From assembly GCA_013398295.1 (NCBI GenBank), contig VZSF01008943.1, forward strand, positions 133,963 to 197,962: a stretch of 64,000 bases of DNA, written 5' to 3'. Position numbers and translations under genes: made by a program. This DNA comes from Chionis minor. Taxonomy: Eukaryota > Chordata > Aves > Charadriiformes > Chionididae. A model generated the notes under the pieces. The model was not told the origin of the DNA. It saw only the letters and a program-made list of their open reading frames with translations, and did not search any database. This document shows positions 13,118 to 22,830 of this stretch, piece after piece (position 1 is the first letter of the stretch; every line of letters begins with the position of its first letter).

Positions 13118-14124
13118 TTTTAGTCTTCCATGAGAGAATTTCCACTGTTTTATGGTTAAGCTTTCAGTTGGGGAGGTTTGGGGTTTTTTTGGCAGGGTGG
13201 GAGGGGTGTTTTTAATTTTGGGGAAATTAAGGTGTTCCTTGTGAATCGCAGTTTCTCTTTGGGTTTGCATTTGCCATAGATAAAGATATATTGTAATTCA
13301 GTTACCGTTTATCCAAACTCACAGCCCCTGTTGTAAAGAATTGGATAAGTTATTACCATCTTCCTGATCTGTTCTTAGGTGGGATAACTCCAAGGAGGTT
13401 TTTTGGTTTCTCAAGGCTATCTAAGTCAGAATTTTCTTTTAAAGTAATTGAAATGGTTGATGATTCTGGTCATTAATTTTATCTAAACCAAAAATAGTTG
13501 ACTTAGTAATTAGGAGAAGTAGTTCCAGTTTGAGGCATATTTCAGATACTCATTATTTATTATTATTACTGGTAACTGACATTTTATCGTTCTGATAATT
13601 TTGATTTAGATTTTTCAGTTCTAAGTAAAAGGGATGAATTCAGGAGACACTGAAAAATTATTTTTCTATATTTTAAAATGAAAATATTTCTGAACATTAC
13701 AATATTTAATATTGCAAGTAAGAAAACAGACCCATGAGATCTATAGAAGTAAAAAAACCAAAACCCAAACATTGATGATTTATGTCAAAAAACGCTTATT
13801 ATTTGGAATAGTTTAAAAAGAAATCACTGCTGCCTTTCCCTGCCTGAACTTGAATATTCACCTTAAGGAGGATGTTGTAATGGTTCGAGTGCTGCAATGG
13901 ATATTTGGGATGCTTTTATTTCATGCAGAAAACCCAACAGAGTCTGTGAACTCATCTACCTGACAGCTGCTAAGGAGCTGGTGAGGGATCAGTGGCAGTA
14001 TAAAATGTTTACTGGCAAATCCTTCTTCTTGCAGAGATGCTTTGAGTCTTCTCCTATGCTAAGAAAAAACATGGGTAGCTCTTGGGAGCTCTATAGAGAC
14101 TCGTTAATAGCCCCCTTGCAATTC
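13118..14124. other. Spacer between direct repeats A and B
   Basis: The spacer is AT-rich and has no gene. At 13170-13206 there is a G-rich run (GGGG, GGGG, GGG, GGG, GGGG with loops of 6, 11, 1 and 1) that could form a G-quadruplex on the + strand. An 82-codon open frame at 13897-14145 is unrecognised, and its tail overlaps repeat copy B. Confidence 0.5.
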
Positions 14125-14240
14125 TCATTTATTGCAAACTCATAACTGCTTTTGAATTCTTCCCAAACCTAAGAGCTGGGACTCTATGAGATGCAAATTG
14201 TGGACAATTTCCACTTCTGAGAACAGAGTTGTGGATAATT
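14125..14240. repeat. Direct repeat copy B
   Basis: This is the second copy of the 116-base unit at 13002-13117, in the same orientation and offset by 1,123 bp. The absence of any insertion or deletion between copies, despite about 17% substitutions, argues for real common descent rather than low-complexity similarity. Confidence 0.85.
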
Positions 14241-17200
14241 TTGCATTAATCTTTTTAACTTGTATTTCTGTGGATGCTTTTAAGGAAGAGGAAGGAAAGG
14301 AAGGGAATGGTATTAACGTGGATTACTGGATTTACAATTCTGGACGTTCTGGTCCTCCATCATTGATTGCGATTGCTCATTAGATGCTTCGAGCAGAAGG
14401 GTTTTACTATGTCTAACCGTTATGGTGGCACTATACGCTAAGCTTGTATTTAGCAACTTAAAAAAGGAATTAATAAAGTGAGTAGAGTCAGAATCGGTAA
14501 GCCCCTGATCAGTTAGACCGGGTGCCTGGAGACAGCAGCCCCGAAGCTGTCAGCTTAGCCTGCTGGTGAGTTTACTGCAGGGTAGTGTTTTAGCAGCACT
14601 TTTCCTGGATGAAGAGTTTATAGTGCTGTTGGGCTCAAGTTGCTTTGGGCTGCAGGTGCGCTTCCACTCTTAGGCAATCTAGTTTGTTCAACTTTCTTTC
14701 CTCGTGAAAGGTATTCGGAGGACTGTCTCTTTGCCAGTGCAGCTGTGGAGGGTGGAATGGACACCAGAAGTGGTCAGGCACGGTGTGAGGAGCCTGTGGC
14801 TCCTGGGAATGGTTGGCCCTAGCAAGCGGCGCTGGGCTGTATTAATAGATTGGGATTTTGCTCTGGGCATGGAAAGTGATTTTGCTTAGATAGGTTGGCA
14901 CAGGTGTTTCCATAATAGACGGGCTTGTAACTTTGTAGAGGTGTCAATACAGAAGTTTTCCACCGATTTTGGATACAGTCTCTTAAGTTGGCAGCACTGT
15001 TTTTACAGTGGTAAGACACTGTTTAACAGCGGATCTTGCTTTGATTAGGTCTTAGAGAGGAACAGAGCAGATTTACAACTGTTTCTCCACTAATACCTTT
15101 CACAATGCTTCCAGACAGTGATGGCTGTGTGAGTACCCATACACGTCTCTTACACCTCCAGAGACGTGGCTACCGTTCAGCCACTGCCGTCTGAGTTAAC
15201 TTTTAACTGATTACCTAGATTTAGCTTTGCTCCAAAAGTTCTGTAAGCGCTGCTGCCTAATTGCTTATTTACTTTGCTTTCAGGCAGGTTTGGAGCTCTG
15301 CTGTTGAAACCTGTTAGAAGCACCTAAGACAGCAAATTCAGCAGTGCTCAGTATCCACGCTGCAGTCTCTGTGTTGTCGCCGTATCCTAAAGTGCTATTG
15401 ATCCAAGAGGTGCACCTGGTAATAAATGGAACTGTTTTATGGCTGCTGTTTGGGTAGGAGCAGAACCCCACCACCATTGGAAATGGTCTTTAAATATTTA
15501 GGGTTTTTTAATTTTTTATTATTTATTCACCAATGCAGCTATGAAAACAATGTGTTTTATCTGTAAGCCATGTCGGTTATCTGCAGATGATGTGGTTTTC
15601 TCTCGCCTCAGAAACCTATCATCAGCTCATGCTACAGCAGCTTGTGCCTTTGTTTTTTGATACTTCCAGTTTATCAGCCAAAAATGAGGATTAGCATGCA
15701 TAATCTAGTGGACCCCGTGAAGGCCAGACACAAAGTTACCCAAAATCACAATGTATTCCTATTTAGCCTTCCCTCACTGCTATTAAAAGGAGAGGTAATA
15801 CCTTCCTCGTCTCTGGGACTAAGAGGGGCCTGTCACCTTGGTATCCATGTCCCTCCGTGCATCCCAGAGTATACTAATCTCTGTATTTAGCTCTTCTTTC
15901 ATATGCATTTATGAAAGAGCTTTGCACAGATGGGTAAGAGTTTTTATCTACATTTCTCGGTGGTTTCGTGTAGTTACATCGGGAGGAGTAATTATTTCTA
16001 TCAGCAAGATTGTGACAGCCACCACATATTATGGAAATTTTCTTCATTGAAACTTTAAATTTTTTTCCCTTTTGTTTGATTCTCATAGCAACACAAAGAA
16101 TAGTTTAGAAATATAATTGCAGTCTCTAGAAGAAATATAACCAGACTGGCTATGAAGCTGAATCACATTAGAACACTGGGAATAGAGCCACCTATAAAAG
16201 AAAATGAGCAGAAAGGAAATCACAGCTTGAGCGGTTGTCATTTGTCAAGAAAGGGGAATCTGTGCTGAACCACCAACGACCGGCCACCCAGGAGAAAAGT
16301 CACTTTGACAGTGATGGCTTGTAGCCTGCCAGGGTTGGAAAACTCACGGGGTAGTTCTTTAACAGCAACGATTACTTCATTATCGAGCAGATGGCGTATA
16401 GTTACGCCGCTTAACTGCATTTGCCTAACACATTTTATCTTGTAAGGGATTGGGTTGACCAGTTGTGCAGGGTGCTAATGCTGTTAAACTCTCAGCGAAG
16501 ACCTTGAACAATCAGCATAACCTTTCCTAAACTCAAGGGTCTGACTTGTGAAACATCTCTGCTTTGCTGCCAAACAGTAAACCTGGCTGCTCGGAAGGAA
16601 TTGCAAATGGGATATTGATAGAGTTAACATGTTCTCAAGGAAATATTTGTAAAAGTTCAAGTTACTTTATTTTTAGTTCACGACACAAATCTTTTAATGC
16701 CGCCTCCTTTCTCGACATTGTGTACGCTGAGTTGCAGTTATGTATATTATACTTTCAGATATTTTTATATTACACTTTTTTGCCTTTGCATACATGAAAT
16801 CTGTGGTAATACATAATAGCTACTTGCGGATAGTATTAACAATATTTTGTATTTCTATATTTAGTAATAATATTCTAAATTTTTTGTGAGTTGAACCTCA
16901 TAAAAGTCTTGTGAGAATCCTAGTTAGAGGATTAATTTAATCCTAGTTAGAGTTTTACCGATTTGGACACACCCAAGTTCCCTTTTAATCCTGTTCTTCA
17001 CGTATACTTTATAAACCTAAAACTTTTGTATTGACTAGCCCTCATTGACCCAACAATTCATGGCAGCATCTCTTTCTCACCTCTGCACTGGGAAGAAATC
17101 TAAAAGTCATATAAAGGTGTTTCGAAAATATGAGATAAATGTAAACCTGCAGCAATATGGGATAGAAAAATATGCGTGCGTTCATATACCAATGTTGCTC

Positions 17201-18127
17201 CAGTACAAAAAAACTGGTTCAAGACACCCCAGAAAGAAGTGTAGGTCGTCTTAATGGCAACTGAGAGCCTTACATTTAAAAACAAAGCATATTTTAGATT
17301 GGAAAAGAGAAATGTAACCTTCTGACATTTGAGACTGGGATAATTATCTTTTATTAGTATTTAATTGTAGTGCATGAGCGTAGAGATTTTACCTAGAACT
17401 AATTACCAATTAAAAACAGAGGTATGATTTGTTGAATACTTTTATACCTGCAAATTCAAAATAATTGGCTCATCTATGAAAATATGCATTTGCCTATGAT
17501 GTAGAATAGAGCTGACACGTTTGCTTCTGAATTTTAGTAAGTAGTAGTTTAAACATTATTTAAATATTGTTAGATATTTTCTTGCAAAATCTTGAGTGCG
17601 TCGTCAAATCCTTAATGTGGGAAAGGCTACACCGAAAGGGTGGCGTCTGTGTTTATGTCCATGTAAGGAATATCAAAAGGTTTTCAAATTGTTAAATACC
17701 TCTCTCATTTTGATTATCCTGGAATCATTTAGGCCATGAGATACAGCCGGTGAGGAGCATTTTTACTGCGTTTCGCATTTGCACCACGATCTCTCAGAAC
17801 TCTCTAATGCCAAGAGGGAAGGAGTGAACGTTTTCCCCTAGGCACAGAGTGGGTGTTTCAACCCCGATAATTGATGGAGAACCGCATGGAAAGGGACAGT
17901 TCGTGTGGTGCTCTCTCATGCTAATCCCAGCTGCTGCTGGTTCTGCCAGCGCTGGTTCATCCTCGCCGTTTGTATGATTCCTACAGGGATGTCGTGTCTG
18001 TAAGCGGGAAAGAGGAGCAAATTCATCGTGAGAGGTAGGGAGGTGATCTCATAGCAGCTCATAGACTGCTGGGTCGTGCTATGGCAGTTTGGGACCACCG
18101 GGAAGAGATGGCATCACGGGGTTAGAG

Positions 18128-18172
18128 CATACATATTACGTACACGTATGATAATCATACATGTTATGTATG
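18128..18172. repeat. Imperfect 45-base palindrome
   Basis: The outer arms CATACATA and TATGTATG pair exactly. The core GTATGAT / ATCATAC pairs exactly around a single A at 18153. The segments between are only partly complementary. The sequence could extrude a cruciform. No neighbouring feature gives it a role. Confidence 0.7.
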
Positions 18173-18811
18173 CCAAGCAGCAAGACCAGAGATTTTTACC
18201 AGGGTTTTTAGGGAAAGGTAGTATTTTTTTAATTAGAATGGCTGACACGATCGAGAAATTGACAAGCTTTTGAGCTCCACGTGCTTTTATCTGGTCTGGA
18301 GGGCAGACTGGTTCTTTTCCATCAACATCAGCTTTACTAAAAAAAGAAGAGCCTGCCTCTTCTGATCAGTTTAAACATGATTTTTAAATTATTATTTTTT
18401 TTAAGCTTAAAGCGCTTTATTGTGCAAGACGTAAACGGGGATGATAGCAGAATTTATTTCTATGTGTGATGATGGGGCTTGATTTATTTAGAGTGAATTA
18501 TAAGAATCTGAAATTCCGTACCTGATCTGAAATGGTATCATGATATAGCTTATCTAATTTTCAAACTGCAAATTAACAGTTAAATTAATCACTGCGTGGT
18601 GTAACTACTTTAGGAGCTGTCATCTTATCTCCATGAAGTGCTGAGGTCTCCCCTTAGATGAGTTTGGTGATAATTCCTCTTATGATCAGGCGTTTTCTTG
18701 TCTTTGTCACTGTCAATACTGAAAGTGTAGAAGCAGGGGACGGAGGGATAAGACTGGGGGGAGAGGTGAGAGTGACATCTTCCTAAGAAAAAAGCACTGT
18801 TTGTGTCAAAC

Positions 18812-18865
18812 TTTTTTTTTCTTTTTTTTTGTGGTTGTTTGTTTTGTTTTGTTTTGTTTGTTTTT
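18812..18865. repeat. T-rich run followed by (TTTTG)n-like simple repeat
   Basis: A T run with one C interruption is followed by GTTTT and GTTT units (about 18838-18865). This is ordinary low-complexity DNA, of the kind that slips in replication and sequencing. Confidence 0.75.
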
Positions 18866-20559
18866 CTCTCTCCTTCTGAGGCAGAGTTTGGAGGAGGGAG
18901 GGGATGAGTGGCTGCATCTCTCAACTTCATTACAAATGGCACGAATTGTCGGCTCAGGTCCTTCTCTTGCCATTGCTGGGTGTGTTGGTGAGTGGTTAAA
19001 TCCTATATTTTAGTGCCCTCTGGGGTCTTGGAGACATATCCTTTTTGGGGAACTGAGTCCTGGTTTTAAGATACTGTTACCTCAGGCAGAAACCACTGCA
19101 CTGTCATTGTTGTTCATACCTTTAAGGCTGTTTCAGGGTTTTTTTTGTTTTGCTTTGGGGTTTTTTTTTAAATTAAAATGTTTGCTACTAAGAAATACTT
19201 CAAAATAAGGCTTCTCATCTAGAGAATTAGTAGGTAACATTTAAGAGCTCTTAACGGCTCTCGACAACAGTGTGTGAAATTGAAGCAGAGCTTGACTGAA
19301 CTGAGTTGACAGTAGTCCAGAAAAATGCCCAGAAAGCCACGGGACTGACCAAGATAGGAATTTCTGCAGCAGGTGACTGGGAGGAAATGGGTTTCAATGA
19401 ACAAAGTAAATTTCTTAAACTGATTTGAAATACTGATTTGAAAGACACCTTTAAAGATGCCTACTTGACATTAAACCAAGGCAGCATTTTCCTCTTAGGT
19501 CCCTGAAGTGCTCTGAAAGAAAATCTGCCTGAAAAGCTATGGAAATCGGCAGGATATGACTAAAAATAAAATACATCCATTTGATATTGCACTGTAAATG
19601 ATTTGCAGCATTCTTGCACTGATAAAAGACAAAAATGAGAAGGAAAAAGGAAGAATTACTCTTAAGAACTAAGTTTTCTCATATTTAGTTGTGATCACTC
19701 GTGACGAAGGAAATGAATGTTTTCATTTCTGGAAGTTATTCTAGATAGAGTTAAAGTAGTGGAGAATGTGTCTTTGAACGAGTTATCAATGTTTTCACTA
19801 CTGGCACCTTTTTGTTGCAGCCACTCATTACAGGCCAATAAACCAGAAGCATGGGGAAATTTCAGCAGGAAAGAATGGCAAGTTGATAACTGGTAGCATT
19901 TATTGTTCAAATGATTTAAGGCAAACCCGTCTATTCTGGAGTATATCACAGGCAGAACTTAGTGAGTATCTTGCATCATACAGGTTGTATTTTAAACAGC
20001 AGAACTATGGTGCTACCGTTTAGAAAGTAGAAAACTACCACTGTGCAAAAGTGGAAAATACCTGCTATTGTGCTGATGGAAATGTCAGGGGACTCTTGCT
20101 GGAAAAAATAGCTATGGGCTTGGTTCAGTTGGAATCGGTGAAGTTATGCTGACATAAGCTGGAGAAAAACAGTTGTGAATCCAGTCTCAGATATTTCATA
20201 GAAAATGGCGGAGAAAGCAAGGTGCGTTTTCAGGTAAGCATTTAATATTTTATACAGTGACTTTTAGTATTGGTGTCACCGCTCATAAAAGTATCATAAA
20301 AGTTACGCTAGAGAATTCTGCTTGTGTTTGCTTTCTTATTTTAACCTCTTGAACACGTAATTATTTCCTATAAAACTGCTTAGCTTTCACAACTGCTCTT
20401 ACACCAGAATAAGCTTCAGTTGATGGTTTCTTAGGACCGAGAGGTTAAGACTTGTCAAGAAGTAAGTGATATAGACTTGAATCACTTTTGGGTAAGAAAG
20501 GAATTAAATATAGGTTCTCTTGTGCTTCTGACTAACCTAACCACTGAGCAGCCAGATAA

Positions 20560-20609
20560 AGGTAAGATGATATTTTTTCCACCAGCTTCTTTTTTTTTTT
20601 TTTTTTTTT
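20560..20609. repeat. Left gap flank, near-copy of the right flank
   Basis: AGGTAAG, then a T-rich stretch, then TTTTTTCCACC, AGC and a T run of about 20 that ends at the first N. The same order of words restarts immediately after the Ns at 20624. Differences between the two are few and sit in the T-rich part. See the finding on a likely contig-end duplication. Confidence 0.85.
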
Positions 20610-20623
20610 NNNNNNNNNNNNNN
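20610..20623. other. Assembly gap (14 Ns)
   Basis: Fourteen unresolved bases sit directly after a long T homopolymer. The gap size is an assembler estimate and may not be the true distance. It is the only run of Ns in the window. Confidence 0.99.
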
Positions 20624-20673
20624 AGGTAAGTTTGTTTTTTTTCCACCGGCTTTTTTTTTTTTTTTTTTTTTTT
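20624..20673. repeat. Right gap flank, near-copy of the left flank
   Basis: It starts AGGTAAG, continues TTTGTTTTTTTTCCACC, then GGC and a T run of 23 (20651-20673) before leaving the repeat. It restates 20560-20609 at an offset of 64 bases. Confidence 0.85.
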
Positions 20674-22559
20674 CCTTTTTGCTAGCCAAGGGAAAAAAAA
20701 TCCTGGTTGATTAGGATGTTATGAGATCTTTACACTAGGGACCTCAACGGATATGGCGAGTTAGGGACCCTGAAGGATACAGCAAGGGAATTTTGGTATT
20801 TATTTTTGGTTAGGTTCAGGGTTTTGTTTTGGTTGTGTTGTGTGGGGTTTTTTGGTTTTTTGTTTGTCTGGGTTTTTTTTAAAAACCTGTTGCCTGTGTC
20901 CTTCCATGAATTTGTGTGAGTGACACCAGAAATTCGGTAAATTTAAAAGCTAGCCTTCTGAATTATGAGTATCATTAAAAGTCAATTTTAAAATGAAGAC
21001 AACCTCTTTTAAAAAAATTTGCCCTGGGACAAGTGTCAGGAAGAATTAAGCTTTGCAGGCAGAGTGTGCTGAGAGGCACAGTCATTTTGGGAAACACTTT
21101 TCTTTGGTAGAACAGAAAATGCAGACACATAGATAACAGTTGATTGCTTTTCACTGTGGAATAAAGTTTCGTTTCTCAAATTCCTTGGTAGTTGCTTGCT
21201 TCATTAAAGGTTTTTAGTGACCAAATGCAGCTAACAGTGCTTTGATTCTTAGTTAAGTGGAAGTTATTAAAACAGTTGTCTTGAAGTTTTTGTAAAAAAC
21301 AAGAGATGTAAATAATTGAGGTTTTATATAAGTTAGGAGTAGTAAGTGTAGGAAAATATTCTATCTTAATAATAGGCTTAACAAGGCAAGGCAGTAAATC
21401 ATTTCTAATTACTAGTCTTGCTGATTATATGTTTCCTCATTCTAATCTTCCAAATTGCATCTCAGCTCAGACTTCTTTGTAAATGAGATTGCTTTTCTTC
21501 TTCTTCCGTTTTGTAGGAAGTGTCACATTGCAGAAAGACATGCGTGTCCGTCAAAATCACTTTTCCTGCTTCTTGGATCACGATCAACATTTTGTTGAAA
21601 AAGATGGAGGACTTTCTACAGCCATCTGGAATATTGCTATTGTATGGCTGGCTTCAGTTCTTTTTGGGGGAAAAAGAAACCAGACAAAATGGATTCTTGA
21701 TGTGGTCAGTCTACCAAATTAAATGTTGATTACTTTTGTGTGTCTCTTTGGGTTAAAGTCTGTCATTCAGTTACTATATGTAAAAAGAGGGTTATTGAAA
21801 AGTTAAATCTTTGAGGGTGGTGTAGGAAAACCTGAGGTAGAGTTGCTGAAAGATGCATCTTCTTCCATCGTTTTAAGAAAGCACCTGGTACACAAAGCTA
21901 AATAAATAACGGTAACATTCTTTTCCTGAAAGTTAAATTGTGTCTTTTATTTTTATCTAGCCGTAGTGGCTAGTGAATAATTAGTGGAAGAGAGCTTGAG
22001 ATCTCTGCCTTCCTCCTTGCAGTGTGTTCCACAATACTTACCTTGCTGGTGTGTCTAAACACACTGGGCGGGAGGGATAAAAATATCAGTGATCCAGCAC
22101 ATTGAGAAACTATATGGCTAAGAAGCAGGATACATAGCTAAAATCAAGTGGTGCCATGATTTTGCTTCTTGTCTAACTGCTATGTTGTCACTTAAGGAAC
22201 GGTGTACTAATTAAAAACAAAACAGAACCAACACAAAACACTTAAGGCAGTACTGTCCTTAGGAACAGTATTTCTGAGCGGCACTGCTTGCCTAGTGCTT
22301 CTGAGGGCTACAGATTATGGATTTATACACAGTAGTTTACATAAAAGCATGCTTTAGCTTTAAGTCTCTGCAATGTGATACCTTTACATTTCTCAAAGTT
22401 TTCTACGGCTAAATTGGCAGAAAGTTTGGCCCAGCGGTATGTGTAATTACAACAAAGAAACAAAAGCCCTGTTTTTCCAACCCTGGCCCCTGTAGGCAGT
22501 CGCTTGCTGACATAAGTAGTCATTTCAGTGAAGTAATTTTTCCTGTAATTGTTTGAAGT
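20674..22559. other. Noncoding stretch with T/G-rich runs and one exon-like lead
   Basis: T/G-rich low-complexity text fills about 20815-20885. A good acceptor-like tract ends in TTTTGTAG at 21516 and is followed by two + strand frames open for about 200 bases, neither recognised (see findings). Nothing else gene-like is seen. Confidence 0.45.
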
Positions 22560-22830
22560 GATTTTAGCCCTAGCAAGAGCAACGAAGCCACCGCAGCGAG
22601 GTAAGAGCTTTCTGCCCGCAGCCCCGGCTGGCAGTGATTGCGGGCGCAGGGCGCTCCAGCCGTCCATCCCCTGACCCGCCGGCGCTGCGCGGGGCCGTGG
22701 GGGCTGCGGTCCTCGCCCACCCCTCCCCAGTCTTGACAGGAGCTGCAGAACCCTGGACACCTGGTCCTTAGGAACTGCGCTTGGGCCATGAGCTGGTTTC
22801 ACGTGAGTCATTGTACAGCCATCGAAGTGG
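22560..22830. promoter_or_regulatory. Short CpG-dense islet, possible promoter or regulatory element
   Basis: About 18 CpG dinucleotides fall within roughly 145 bases (22578-22722) in otherwise CpG-poor, AT-rich DNA. This is the strongest GC peak of the window. GCAGCGAG followed by GTAAGAGC at about 22600 and TTTCAC followed by GTGAGTCA at about 22803 both look like + strand splice donors. A 190-codon minus-strand frame crosses the islet (22323-22895), but its sequence looks like translated GC-rich DNA and continues through AT-rich DNA without a recognisable domain. A first exon with its promoter, a GC-rich repeat remnant or a chance islet are all possible. Confidence 0.3.

Larger units (their letters stand above)
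14241..20559. other. Noncoding stretch, mixed composition
   Basis: About 14480-14880 is richer in GC than its surroundings and carries short overlapping open frames on both strands (60-61 codons), none recognised. The rest is AT-rich. A 14-base word, AATCCTAGTTAGAG, occurs twice within 16916-16952. The palindrome at 18128-18172 and the simple repeat at 18812-18865 are listed separately. No exon or mobile element could be supported. Confidence 0.5.

Noticed and set aside
14640..14889. Overlapping 60-61 codon frames on both strands
   Set aside because: Short, mutually overlapping and unrecognised. They are typical of a GC-raised patch.
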